Part shown: positions 16,147 through 24,517 of the stretch, one piece after another | How positions within the stretch are numbered: the stretch's first letter is position 1 | Layout: every line of letters starts with the position of its first letter | Source: Halomonas sp. MCCC 1A13316 | GTDB lineage: Bacteria > Pseudomonadota > Gammaproteobacteria > Pseudomonadales > Halomonadaceae | Direction: 5' to 3' | Assembly: GCF_014931605.1 (NCBI RefSeq) | Contig: NZ_CP053382.1 | Coordinates: 3,596,001 to 3,660,000, forward strand | DNA: 64,000 bases | Notes under the pieces: model-generated | What the model was told of the DNA's origin: nothing | Databases searched by the model: none | The model's input: the letters and a program-made list of their open reading frames with translations, nothing else | Program-made: the position numbers and the translations under genes

Positions 16147-17844
16147 TTGAATAGCGAATCGCTCTATCAGTTTTCGACCCTGACCGTCATATTGCTGCTG
16201 CTCGCCTTCTACGGCGGCACCTACCTGATGACGCTCGGCATCCGCAAGAAGAACGAAGACGCCGATGCCTTCATGGTTTCCAATCACCGCGTTGGCTTCG
16301 GTATGGGTGCTGCGAGCATGACGGCCACCTGGATCTGGGCCGCTTCCTTCTACGCCGCGGCCACTTCCGGCTATACCTACGGCGTCTCGGGCCCCATCCA
16401 CTACGGGCTATGGGGCGCGCTGATGATCCTGTTTATCTACCCCTTCGGCCGGCGCTTTCGCAAGCTAGCTCCCAATGCTCATACCTTGGGCGAGCTGATC
16501 CACGCCCGGCATGGCGCCTCCAGCCAGCTGATCCTTGCCCTTTCCAACGTACTGGGCAGCGTAATCAGCTTGATGGTCAACTTCACCGCCGCCGGGGCGC
16601 TGGTCGCGGTGCTCTCGCCGCTCACCTTCCAGGCCGGTGTGATCATCGCCGGCACCGGCGTGCTGTTCTACACCCTCTGGTCCGGGTTCCGCGCCTCGGT
16701 GCTGACCGACTTCGCCCAGTTGGTGGCCCTGATGGCCATCGCCGTAGTGATCATACCCGCGGTGTTCTTCGCCATGGGCGGCCCCACCCAACTCGTGGCG
16801 GGCCTGGATAACCTCACCGCCGAGCAGGCCAACTTCTTTTCGATGGATGCCATCCTCAACCAGGGCGCGCCTTTCTTCGTCGCCGTGCTGGCCTACGCCA
16901 TCGGCAACCAGACCATTTCCCAGCGCCTGTTCGCGGTGAACGAGTCGCACATCAAGCCGACCTTTCTCACCGCCACCATCGGCTACGGTGCCATCGTCAT
17001 CGGGCTGGGCATGATCGGGCTGATGGCGCTGACTCTCGGAGTCGAGCCTATGGGCGGCGACATGAACAACCTGATTCCGCAGATGGTCTCCAGCTATCTG
17101 CCGCCTGTGTTCATTGCGCTGTTCTTCATCCTAGTGATCGGCTCGCTCTCCTCCACTGCTGACTCCGACCTCTCGGCGCTGTCGGCGATCATGATGGCTG
17201 ACGTCTACGGCAAGAACATCGCTCGTGGCAAGGCCGACCCCAAGCGCATGTTGCTGATCGGTCGACTGACCATGATCGTCGCCACCGTGGTGGGCATCAT
17301 CTTCGCCAGCTTCTCGCTGGATATTCTGGTGATGCTGGTGTTCGTCGGCGCGCTATGGGGAGCCATCGTCTTTCCGGTCATCGCCAGCTGCTTCTGGAAC
17401 CGGGTGACCAACCAGGCCTTTACCACCTCGGTACTGGTGGCCATGGTGCTGTTCTGCCTGGCGCGCTTCGAGCTGTTGCCTCTGGATGGTATAAGCGGCC
17501 TGTTCTTTGAGCTGCTGGCGTGCATCGGTGGCGGCGTGATCATCGGACTGATGGTGTTCGGCTTCCTAGGCCGTATCGCCGGGTTCATCGCCGCCGCACT
17601 GGCGCTGATGGCAATGCTATTCTTTGCCACCGACTTCCTGCGAGACTACACCGTGCTGCTGGCCTCGCTGACTGCCTACGGCGCCAGCACCCTGGTTTGC
17701 GTAGTGATGAGCCTGTTGAGCCGCCAGCCGGACTTCGACTTCGCCTCCATTGGCGAACAGGTGGGCAACTACGATGCACCCCGTCCCGAACCCGTCACGC
17801 AAGGCGGCCAGACCGCTTCGGCCAATGTGGCCATCCAACGCTGA
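16147..17844 (+). CDS. Sodium:solute symporter family (SSS) permease
   Basis: The 565-residue protein has about 13 hydrophobic helices and SSS hallmarks: the early helix pair (LLLLAFYGGTYLMTLGIRKK, then DADAFMVSNHRVGFG), the conserved WIWAASFYAAATSGYTYGVSGP region, and the LSSTADSDLSALSAIMMADVY segment with sodium-site serines. The best start is TTG at 16147, because GAGGGA lies 6 bases upstream; a GTG at 16117 is an alternative. A 42-codon membrane gene follows 62 bp later. The solute is unknown; relatives carry amino acids, urea or carboxylates. Confidence 0.9.
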   Translation: MNSESLYQFSTLTVILLLLAFYGGTYLMTLGIRKKNEDADAFMVSNHRVGFGMGAASMTATWIWAASFYAAATSGYTYGVSGPIHYGLWGALMILFIYPFGRRFRKLAPNAHTLGELIHARHGASSQLILALSNVLGSVISLMVNFTAAGALVAVLSPLTFQAGVIIAGTGVLFYTLWSGFRASVLTDFAQLVALMAIAVVIIPAVFFAMGGPTQLVAGLDNLTAEQANFFSMDAILNQGAPFFVAVLAYAIGNQTISQRLFAVNESHIKPTFLTATIGYGAIVIGLGMIGLMALTLGVEPMGGDMNNLIPQMVSSYLPPVFIALFFILVIGSLSSTADSDLSALSAIMMADVYGKNIARGKADPKRMLLIGRLTMIVATVVGIIFASFSLDILVMLVFVGALWGAIVFPVIASCFWNRVTNQAFTTSVLVAMVLFCLARFELLPLDGISGLFFELLACIGGGVIIGLMVFGFLGRIAGFIAAALALMAMLFFATDFLRDYTVLLASLTAYGASTLVCVVMSLLSRQPDFDFASIGEQVGNYDAPRPEPVTQGGQTASANVAIQR

Positions 17845-17906
17845 TTTCCTTCTACCTACGTTAAAAGCGGTGCCGATGCTCGCCACCGCTCACGGGAGAA
17901 TTCGCC

Positions 17907-18035
17907 ATGACAATGCTCTATGGTTTCTACGTTCTGATCTGGCCTGCCCTCACTCTGGGGGTTCTGGTGCTGATCTGCCGCGCGGTGTTGCACGATTGGC
18001 GCGCAGCGCGTAAGGAAAAGCGCGAGCTAGTATGA
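17907..18035 (+). CDS. Small single-helix membrane protein paired with the SSS symporter
   Basis: The 42-residue frame (MTMLYGFYVLIWPALTLGVL...) has one hydrophobic helix (residues 5-25) and a strongly basic tail (HDWRAARKEKREL). It has a good ribosome site, GGAGA, 7 bases before the ATG. It begins 62 bp after the symporter stop on the same strand. From memory, proteins of this size annotated 'putative transporter small subunit' accompany SSS permeases in marine bacteria. Its role is likely structural or regulatory. Confidence 0.75.
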   Translation: MTMLYGFYVLIWPALTLGVLVLICRAVLHDWRAARKEKRELV

Positions 18036-18189
18036 GCTACCTGAAGGACAGCGACCCTGGTGACTGGGTCCGTCTCGTTTCCGCTGTGCGCTTTTCGGGA
18101 GAACTACTCCCCGCCGCTGCTTGGTGTGTACTCACAGAGCGATGACCGTGCGTGTAAGCAAGCTGAGCCATCTGATGGCACAAAATAAC

Positions 18190-19512
18190 TCATGTCACCG
18201 CACCGCGCTGCTGGAAGCGCGGCTCCAGGTACTCTGTTGCGGCTAGCACCTCTCGCAGGTGCCGAGCCGCCTGCCAGACATCCTCGTGGCTGAGGTAGAG
18301 TGGCGCGAAGCCGAACCGCATCAGCCCCGGTTCGCGGTAATCGCCGACCACCCCACGCTCGATCAGCGCCTGGACGATGGCATAGCCATGCTTCGGGGCG
18401 TTGGAAGAGCCATGCTTCGGGGCGTTGGAAGAGCCATGCTTCGGGGCGTTGGAAGAACCATGGTCCGGTTTCACCAACCCGACCTGGCTGCCCCGCTCCG
18501 CCTCGGACGGTGTAATGTCCGTTATGCCGTGCTCATCCAGGCAGTCGCCCAGCGACTCGCGGAAGAGCTCGATCAGCCGCTGGCTCTTGCGGCGAAGCGC
18601 AGCGAGGTCGACCTCTTCCCACAGCGTCAGCGACGCCTCCAGCGCCGCATAGGCGAGAGGCGAATGGGTACCGGTGCGAAACCGCGAGATGCCCGGCGCC
18701 GGCGTATAATCGGCCTCGAAGGCGAACGGCGACGCATGCCCCAGCCAGCCCGATAGCGGCTGCCAGGCGCGGTCCTGGCAGTCGCGCCGCACATAGAGAA
18801 AGGCCGGCGCCCCCGGGCCGCCGTTGAGGTACTTGTAAGTACAGCCCACGGCGTAGCGCACGCCACAGGTGGCGAGATCCACCGGCAGGGCACCGGCCGA
18901 GTGGGCCAGGTCCCAGATGATTTCGGCGCCGCCGGCATGTACCTGCCGCGTGATTGCCGCCATGTCACGCAACCTGCCAGTGCGGTAGTGCACGTGGCTG
19001 AGCACCACCACCGCTACGCGGTCGTCGAGATACGCATCCAGCGCTTCCCCTTCCGGCACGACTCGATGCTCGAAACCGCCAAAGCGGCAGAAGCCCTGGG
19101 CGATGTAGCCATCGGTGGGAAAGTTGCCGCCTTCGCTGAGGATCACCGGGCGTGCCCGGCCCTGCCCTCCGGTGATTCCCTGCCCTTCGGTGATATAGCC
19201 CAGCAGCTTGAACAGGTTGTGGGTAATGGTATCGGTGACCAGCACCTCGCCCAGCTCGGCCCCGAGCAGACCAGCCAGCCGATTACCGAGTCGCTCGGGC
19301 GCTTCGAACCAGCCCTGGTTCCAGCCCTGGATGAGCTTATCGCGCCACTGCGCCATCAAGGCCTCCACAGCGTTGGTGGCGGCTGCAGGCTGGGCTCCCA
19401 GGGAATTGCCGTCTAGATAGATCGTTCCGGCAGGCAGGGCAAAGCGTGACTTGAAAGAGGCCAGTGGATCCTGGCGATCCAGCTCGCGGACGTCATCGAG
19501 GGTCAGGGGCAT
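18190..19512 (-). CDS. kynU: Kynureninase with an in-frame octapeptide repeat
   Basis: The 440-residue PLP enzyme cleaves kynurenine to anthranilate and alanine. PLP-binding features are WDLAHSAG (Asp201, His204) and the Schiff-base lysine in CTYKYLNGGPGA (Lys227). IYLDGNSLGAQP is the N-terminal substrate loop. The ATG at 19512 has GGAG at 6 bases; the TTG 15 bp upstream does not. Near the C-terminus, between GSQVGLVKPD and YAIVQALIERG, three copies of HGSSNAPK are inserted. Relatives have only a few residues there. It is the last gene of kynA-kynB-kynU. Confidence 0.93.
   Translation of the reverse strand: MPLTLDDVRELDRQDPLASFKSRFALPAGTIYLDGNSLGAQPAAATNAVEALMAQWRDKLIQGWNQGWFEAPERLGNRLAGLLGAELGEVLVTDTITHNLFKLLGYITEGQGITGGQGRARPVILSEGGNFPTDGYIAQGFCRFGGFEHRVVPEGEALDAYLDDRVAVVVLSHVHYRTGRLRDMAAITRQVHAGGAEIIWDLAHSAGALPVDLATCGVRYAVGCTYKYLNGGPGAPAFLYVRRDCQDRAWQPLSGWLGHASPFAFEADYTPAPGISRFRTGTHSPLAYAALEASLTLWEEVDLAALRRKSQRLIELFRESLGDCLDEHGITDITPSEAERGSQVGLVKPDHGSSNAPKHGSSNAPKHGSSNAPKHGYAIVQALIERGVVGDYREPGLMRFGFAPLYLSHEDVWQAARHLREVLAATEYLEPRFQQRGAVT
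18385..18468 (-). repeat. 24-bp tandem repeat inside kynU, 3.5 copies
   Basis: Exact 24-bp units span 18385-18408, 18409-18432 and 18433-18456, with a degenerate partial fourth to about 18468. The unit length is a multiple of 3, so kynU stays in frame and gains HGSSNAPK per copy. Confidence 0.95.
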
Positions 19513-19572
19513 GGTCGGCTCCGGCAAGGAGGGAAAGGATCGGGCAAGCGGTCAATCCAGCTCGCGCAGCTA

Positions 19573-20202
19573 TTAACCCAGCTCACGCAACAGGGCACGC
19601 ACCGGCGCGGCGTCGGCCCCGGCCAGCTTCAGCGGCGGGGCGATCAGCTCATAATGGCCCGGTGGCACGGCGTCCAGCACCAGCCCTTCGAGAATGGCCA
19701 TGCCGTGATGGTGCACCCGCCGGTGCGCCAACAGCGCGCTGTCCACTTCGGGGTCGAGCGAGGGAGCATCCACGCCGATCAGCCGGGCACCACGCTCGGC
19801 CAGCAGGTCGATGCTCTCCGCGGCGATGGTGGTGAAATCGCTGCACCATTCGTCGTGAGGAAAGCGCGTCCAGGTGCGCAGCAGCACCCGCTCGACCCGC
19901 GAAGGCAGCACAGGCAACAGATGCTCGGGCTCGACTCTCGGCCCGGCGTGGGTCATGTCCAGTACCACGCAGGGACCGAGGTAGCAGACCAGGTCCACCG
20001 CATCGATGGTCTGTCCCTCGGCGGCGAAGTGGCTCGGCGCGTCGGCATGGCTACCGCTGTGGGTGGAAAGCACCAGCCGCGAAACGTTGACCGGACAGCT
20101 CTCGCCGAGCATCCAGGTCGGCTCGGCCGCGAAGGCGGTATCGCCGGGCCAAACCGGCATGCCGGGGCGCAGCGTTTGGGAGATGTCGTAGAGCCGGCTC
20201 AT
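19573..20202 (-). CDS. kynB: Kynurenine formamidase (arylformamidase)
   Basis: The 209-residue cyclase-fold hydrolase converts N-formylkynurenine to kynurenine and formate. The metal-binding motif is seen as STHSGSHADAPSHF (about 51-64). The start MSRLYDISQTLRPGMPVWPGD is typical of KynB. The ATG at 20202 overlaps the kynA stop (ATGA), so the pair is translationally coupled. The stop is 60 bp upstream of the kynU start. Confidence 0.95.
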   Translation of the reverse strand: MSRLYDISQTLRPGMPVWPGDTAFAAEPTWMLGESCPVNVSRLVLSTHSGSHADAPSHFAAEGQTIDAVDLVCYLGPCVVLDMTHAGPRVEPEHLLPVLPSRVERVLLRTWTRFPHDEWCSDFTTIAAESIDLLAERGARLIGVDAPSLDPEVDSALLAHRRVHHHGMAILEGLVLDAVPPGHYELIAPPLKLAGADAAPVRALLRELG

Positions 20203-21071
20203 GAGGTGCCCTCCTCGAGGGTGGTACGCACCGACCACAGCTCGGGGAAGAACTGCAGGTCCAGCGCCTTGGCCAGGAAGGAGACGCCACCGGTGCCGCC
20301 GGTGCCGGGCTTGTGGCCGATGATGCGCTCCACCGTCTTGAGATGGCTGAAGCGCCACTGATGGAAGTGGTATTCGGTATCGACCAGCTTCTCGGCCAGC
20401 TCGTAGAGCTCCCAGTGATGCTCGGTATCGCGATAGATCGCCGCCCAGGCCTGCTCCACCTCGGCGCAGGGCTGGTGGGGCTCCGACCAGTCCCGCTCGA
20501 TCACCGACTCGGGAAGCTCGAACCCGCGCCGTGCCAGCAGCTGCAGGCTGACGTCGTAGAGGCTCGGTGCGTGCAGTACCTCCTTGAGCCGCTGGTAGTG
20601 AACCGGGTGGCGGCGGTGCACCTCGACCATGGCCGCGTTCTTGTTGCCGAGCAGAAACTCGAGTTCACGATACTGGAAGGACTGGAACCCTGAACTCTGG
20701 CCCAGGCTGTTGCGAAAGCGCGCATAGTCCGCCGGCGTCATACTTGCCAGCACTTCCCAGGCGTTGATCATCTGGGCCTGGATCCTCGCCACCCGCGACA
20801 GCATCTTGAACGCCGGGCGCAACCGATCGGCAGCAACGTGGGCGGCGGCGGCGTGGGCCTCGTGCAGACACTGCTTGAGCCACAGCTCCGAGACCTGATG
20901 AATGACGATGAACAGCATCTCGTCATGCTCTTGGGTACCCGGCTGCTGCGCCGACAGCAGCGGCCCCAGCTGAAGGTACTCGCCGTAGCTCATCGGCTGG
21001 TCCCAGTGCACCGCCTCTTGCGAGAGGTCCACCGTGGCACCGCGTGCCGGCGCTTCATCGTGCCTGGCCAT
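20199..21071 (-). CDS. kynA: Tryptophan 2,3-dioxygenase
   Basis: The 290-residue haem dioxygenase opens the tryptophan indole ring to N-formylkynurenine. The family signature FIVIHQVSELWLKQCLHEAH contains the haem- and substrate-contact residues, and the C-terminal GTGGTGGVSFL loop is present. It is the first gene of kynABU and faces a LysR gene across a 127-bp AT-rich region with strong dyads. The products enter anthranilate metabolism encoded elsewhere. Confidence 0.96.
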   Translation of the reverse strand: MARHDEAPARGATVDLSQEAVHWDQPMSYGEYLQLGPLLSAQQPGTQEHDEMLFIVIHQVSELWLKQCLHEAHAAAAHVAADRLRPAFKMLSRVARIQAQMINAWEVLASMTPADYARFRNSLGQSSGFQSFQYRELEFLLGNKNAAMVEVHRRHPVHYQRLKEVLHAPSLYDVSLQLLARRGFELPESVIERDWSEPHQPCAEVEQAWAAIYRDTEHHWELYELAEKLVDTEYHFHQWRFSHLKTVERIIGHKPGTGGTGGVSFLAKALDLQFFPELWSVRTTLEEGTS

Positions 21072-21154
21072 GGCTGCCCTCCTGTCTTGTCATTGTTTCT
21101 TCGAATGGTTTCTGCGAGTTGTGCTTATGAACAGTTTACGAGGGGCCTCCATGC

Positions 21155-21190
21155 ATTTAAATTTTATTTAAATACGACATTTCATGAAAT
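21155..21190. promoter_or_regulatory. Dyads between kynA and the LysR gene
   Basis: ATTTAAAT occurs at 21155-21162 and 21166-21173, 11 bp centre to centre (one helical turn). ATTTCATGAAAT at 21179-21190 is a perfect 12-bp palindrome. They fit a LysR recognition and activation site pair. Confidence 0.55.
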
Positions 21191-21198
21191 AAATTAAT

Positions 21199-22101
21199 AT
21201 GACGACGCGACTCAGCATTCGCCAGATGCAGATGATGGTGGCCATCGCCGACGCCGGCAGCGTATCCGATGCCGCCGTTCAGCTCGGCCTGACCCAGTCG
21301 GCCCTGAGCCACCGGCTCAAGGAGGCGGAACGCCTGCTGGGCGCTGCGCTGTTCGCCCGCGGCCAGCGCCGGCTCAACCCGACGCAGGCGGGCAGGCGGC
21401 TACTGCATGCCGCTCGCGGTGTACTGGCCGAGCTGGAGCGCACCGAACGCGACATCCATCGCTTGTCGGTAGGCATCGAAGAGGTGGTGCGTCTGGGCGT
21501 GGAAGCGTGCGGCGGCTACCACTGGCTACCCGACGGCCTGGCCGCCTTCGCCGAAGGCCATCCAAGCATCGGCGTGGAGATCGTGCCGGATATCTCGCTG
21601 GATCCCTGCCGGGCTCTGCGACAGGGCCACCTCGACCTGGCCCTGGTTGCCGGCAATCATCCGCCCATCGGGTTCGAGGCCATCTCGCTGCGCCGCGACG
21701 AGCTACGCCTGGCGGCACCTTGGGATCATGCCCTGGCCCAGCGCGACTGGGTCGACGCCGAGGAAGTGGCTGCCGAACCCTACGTCGCCTACCACACCAC
21801 GCCCGAAAAAGGTCGCGAGTACGAGCAGCTGTTCAGCCCCGCCGGCGTGCTGCCGGCCCGGGTGATCAGCGCCGGGGTGACCGACGCCGTGCTGGCGCTG
21901 GTACGCGGCGGCCTGGGCGTCAGCATTCTGCCGGCATGGACCCTCGCACCGCACTTGGCGCCAGGCGGGCTGGCCTCCGTCGCCCTGACCGCCAACGGGC
22001 TCCAGCTGAACTGGTACCTGGTGATGCGCCAGGGCGAAGCCGAGGTGTCGGCCGCCAGGCAGCTGGCCCGCACGCTGCACGATCTGCTCGGCGAGAAATG
22101 A
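21199..22101 (+). CDS. LysR-family regulator of the kyn operon (probable)
   Basis: The 300-residue protein has a winged HTH (residues 4-63, VSDAAVQLGLTQSALSHRLKEAE) and a C-terminal effector domain with the WLPDGLAAFAEGHP start and VRGGLGVSILPAW signature. The HTH resembles the MetR/TrpI type. It is divergent from kynA and shares the dyad-rich gap, so activation of kynABU by kynurenine or tryptophan is the simplest model. It ends 4 bp from the convergent selO stop. Confidence 0.9.
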   Translation: MTTRLSIRQMQMMVAIADAGSVSDAAVQLGLTQSALSHRLKEAERLLGAALFARGQRRLNPTQAGRRLLHAARGVLAELERTERDIHRLSVGIEEVVRLGVEACGGYHWLPDGLAAFAEGHPSIGVEIVPDISLDPCRALRQGHLDLALVAGNHPPIGFEAISLRRDELRLAAPWDHALAQRDWVDAEEVAAEPYVAYHTTPEKGREYEQLFSPAGVLPARVISAGVTDAVLALVRGGLGVSILPAWTLAPHLAPGGLASVALTANGLQLNWYLVMRQGEAEVSAARQLARTLHDLLGEK

Positions 22102-22105
22102 GCGG

Positions 22106-23584
22106 TCAAGTCCCGCAGAAAGTGCGGAAAACCCGCTCGGTGGGCTCGGCAGGGCGCGCGTACTCCTCGAAGCCGGGCTGATCGCCGAAGGGCCGGGTGA
22201 CGATTTCGAGCAGCGTCTCAAAGGGACCGAAGTCGTTCTCATCCATGGCTGCGGTGAGCGCCTGCTGCACGCGGTGGTTGCGCGGTATGAAGGCGGGGTT
22301 GGTCAGGCGCATCTGATGCGTTCGCTCACCTTCGGGCAGCGGCTCCTGGGCGAGCCGCTTGCGCCACTCCTCGAGCCAGCCGCCGATTTCCTCGGGGCGT
22401 TCGAAAAGGGCCACCAAAGAAGCCTCCGCCTCGGCGTTCTCGGCGGCATCCGCCAGGCGGCGGAAGGTCAGGGTGAAGTCGGCACGACCACGATGCATGG
22501 ACGCCAGCAGCGCCTCGACCAGCGCCTTGTCCCCTGGCTGTGCCTGCTGCAGGCCGAGCTTGGCCCGCATGACCTCGAGCCATTCGGCCTCGTGCTGCCC
22601 GGGATAGCGATGCAACAGCTCGGTGGCGCGCTCGATCGCGCGGTCGCTATCGTCATCGATCAGCGGCAGCAGGGTCTCGGCCAGCCGCGCCAGGTTCCAC
22701 TGGGCGATCCACGGCTGATTGGAATAGGCGTAGCGCCCACCCTCGTCGATGGAACTGAACACCATTTGCGGGTCGTATTGCTCCATGAAGGCGCAGGGGC
22801 CGAAGTCGATGGTCTCGCCCGAAATCGAGGTATTGTCGGTGTTCATCACCCCGTGAATGAAGCCCACCCCCATCCACTTGGCGATCAGCGCCGCCTGGCG
22901 CGCCTGCACCGCTTCCAGCAGCCCCAGGTAGCGCTCGCCGCCCTCACGCTTGGCGAGCTCCGGATAGTGGCGCTCGATGGTGTGGTCGGCCAGTTCGCGC
23001 ACGCCCTCGAAGTCACCGCGGGCGGCGAAATACTGGAAGGTGCCCACGCGGATGTGGCTGGCGGCCACCCGGGTGAGGATGGCCCCCGGCTCGGGGATGC
23101 CGCGCACCACCCGTTCGCCGGTGGTCACCGCAGCAAGCGCGCGGGTAGAGGGAATGCCCATGGCGTGCATCGCTTCGCTGACCAGGTACTCGCGCAGCAC
23201 CGGCCCTAGCGGTGAACGACCGTCGCCACCGCGGGAGAACGGCGTACGCCCTGCGCCCTTGAGCTGGATGTCACGCAGCCGGCCGTCGCGGTCGGTCACC
23301 TCGCCCAGCAGCACCGCGCGGCCATCGCCCAGCCGCGGCACGAAGCCGCCGAACTGGTGCCCGGCATAGGCCTGCGCCAGCGGTTCCGAACCACGCGGCA
23401 CCACGTTGCCGGAAAACCATCCCGCTACCTCTTCGGTATCGAAGACGGCAAGATCGAAGCCGAGTGTCTCAGCCAACGGCTGGTTGAAGGCGATCAGATG
23501 CGGCTCACGCACGGGTACCGGTTCGAAGCGTTCGAAGAAACGTTCCGGCAGGCGAGCGTAGCGAAGGGTAAAAGGGGGAAACAT
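22106..23584 (-). CDS. selO: Protein adenylyltransferase SelO (YdiU/UPF0061)
   Basis: The 492-residue pseudokinase transfers AMP to protein side chains. Conserved stretches are YAGHQFGGFVPRLGDGRAVLLGE (glycine-rich loop), QLKGAGRTPFSRGGDGR, HGVMNTDNTSISGETIDFGPCAF (catalytic and metal-binding region) and the terminal FRTFCGT. That C-terminal cysteine sits where eukaryotic SelO has selenocysteine. The ATG at 23584 has GGAG 5 bases upstream; an earlier GTG/ATG pair lacks one. It appears monocistronic. Confidence 0.93.
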   Translation of the reverse strand: MFPPFTLRYARLPERFFERFEPVPVREPHLIAFNQPLAETLGFDLAVFDTEEVAGWFSGNVVPRGSEPLAQAYAGHQFGGFVPRLGDGRAVLLGEVTDRDGRLRDIQLKGAGRTPFSRGGDGRSPLGPVLREYLVSEAMHAMGIPSTRALAAVTTGERVVRGIPEPGAILTRVAASHIRVGTFQYFAARGDFEGVRELADHTIERHYPELAKREGGERYLGLLEAVQARQAALIAKWMGVGFIHGVMNTDNTSISGETIDFGPCAFMEQYDPQMVFSSIDEGGRYAYSNQPWIAQWNLARLAETLLPLIDDDSDRAIERATELLHRYPGQHEAEWLEVMRAKLGLQQAQPGDKALVEALLASMHRGRADFTLTFRRLADAAENAEAEASLVALFERPEEIGGWLEEWRKRLAQEPLPEGERTHQMRLTNPAFIPRNHRVQQALTAAMDENDFGPFETLLEIVTRPFGDQPGFEEYARPAEPTERVFRTFCGT

Positions 23585-23662
23585 GGCGACTCCACTGACG
23601 TTCATGCCCGTCACTGTAGGCGCGCGGAGGGCGAAAATCGAGCGCGGCGGCGCCGTCGCGCC

Positions 23663-24346
23663 CTAGCCGGTGGCCGTGGCGGGTTTTTCGAACTCACGAA
23701 TGCTGGCCACGAAGTCGCTGAAGCGTTCGCCCTGGATCAGCACGTGGTCACGCAAGGCATGCTCCGCCGCTTCCGGATCGCCGGCTTCGATGGCCGCCAC
23801 CACGGCCCGGTGTTCGCGTAGAGAACTGTGCATGCGCTGGCGCACCTGCAGCTGCAAGCGCCGGTACGGCTTGAGTCGTTGCTTGAGCTGGCGTGCCTCG
23901 CCCAGCAGAAAGCCATTGTGGCTGGCGCGATAGATGCAGTCGTGGAAGGCCTCGTTCTCGTAGTAGTACTCGTCGGTATCGCCGGCCAGGGCAGCGGCCT
24001 CGCAGCGCTCCAGCGCCCCGCGCAGCTCGGCGAGCTCCGCATCGTTGATGCGCCGTGCCGCCAGGCGACCGCACATGCCTTCGAGTTCGGCCATGACCTC
24101 GAACATCTCGATCAGCTGGTCGATGCCCACTCGCGCCACGAAGGTGCCCTTTTTCGGCGTGACCGTGACCAGCCCGCTGGCCACGAGCTGCTGGATCGCC
24201 TCGCGTACCGGCGTGCGCGAGACGTTGAACTCGCGACCCAGCGCCTCGGGGTCGAGCCGCTCGCCCGGCGCCAGGCGGCCATTGATGATGGCGTTCTCCA
24301 GGGAATCGCGCAGGCGCTGTGCACTGGAGCGCTTGGGGCTGGTCAT
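23663..24346 (-). CDS. matR: GntR/FadR-family (FCD) repressor of malonate genes
   Basis: The 227-residue protein has a winged HTH (10-75, FNVSRTPVREAIQQLVASGLV) and an all-helical FCD domain with likely metal-site histidines (NEAFHDCIYRASHN; SLREHRAVV; EHALRDH). The ATG at 24346 follows AGGAGG. It is divergent from a TRAP-MCD-malonyl-CoA synthetase operon. This is the arrangement of matR in rhizobial malonate loci, which is why the symbol is offered. Paired GTATAC sites in the shared promoter region are its likely operators. Confidence 0.85.
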   Translation of the reverse strand: MTSPKRSSAQRLRDSLENAIINGRLAPGERLDPEALGREFNVSRTPVREAIQQLVASGLVTVTPKKGTFVARVGIDQLIEMFEVMAELEGMCGRLAARRINDAELAELRGALERCEAAALAGDTDEYYYENEAFHDCIYRASHNGFLLGEARQLKQRLKPYRRLQLQVRQRMHSSLREHRAVVAAIEAGDPEAAEHALRDHVLIQGERFSDFVASIREFEKPATATG

Positions 24347-24414
24347 GGTCACCCTCCTTCCTTACACGGCATCTTGAGAACGGCCGTTTTTCGCGTCTTT
24401 TTACTGTAACGGAT

Positions 24415-24450
24415 TTGACAAGCGTATACGTAAGCGCTATTGAAGTATAC
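24415..24450 (+). promoter_or_regulatory. Promoter and paired MatR-like operators of the malonate operon
   Basis: TTGACA (24415-24420) and TATTGA (24438-24443) are spaced 17 bp. GTATAC occurs in the spacer (24424-24429) and just after the -10 (24445-24450), 21 bp apart, i.e. two helical turns. This geometry suits repression by an FCD-type dimer. Confidence 0.6.
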
Positions 24451-24517
24451 ATCAGCTCGTCTGATAAACATCACAAAACCCTTTCTACTACATAAGAACA
24501 ACCCGTGGAGACGCCAA

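Noticed and set aside
18385-18468. Possible CRISPR array
   Set aside because: The 24-bp units are directly abutting with no spacers and encode an in-frame octapeptide.
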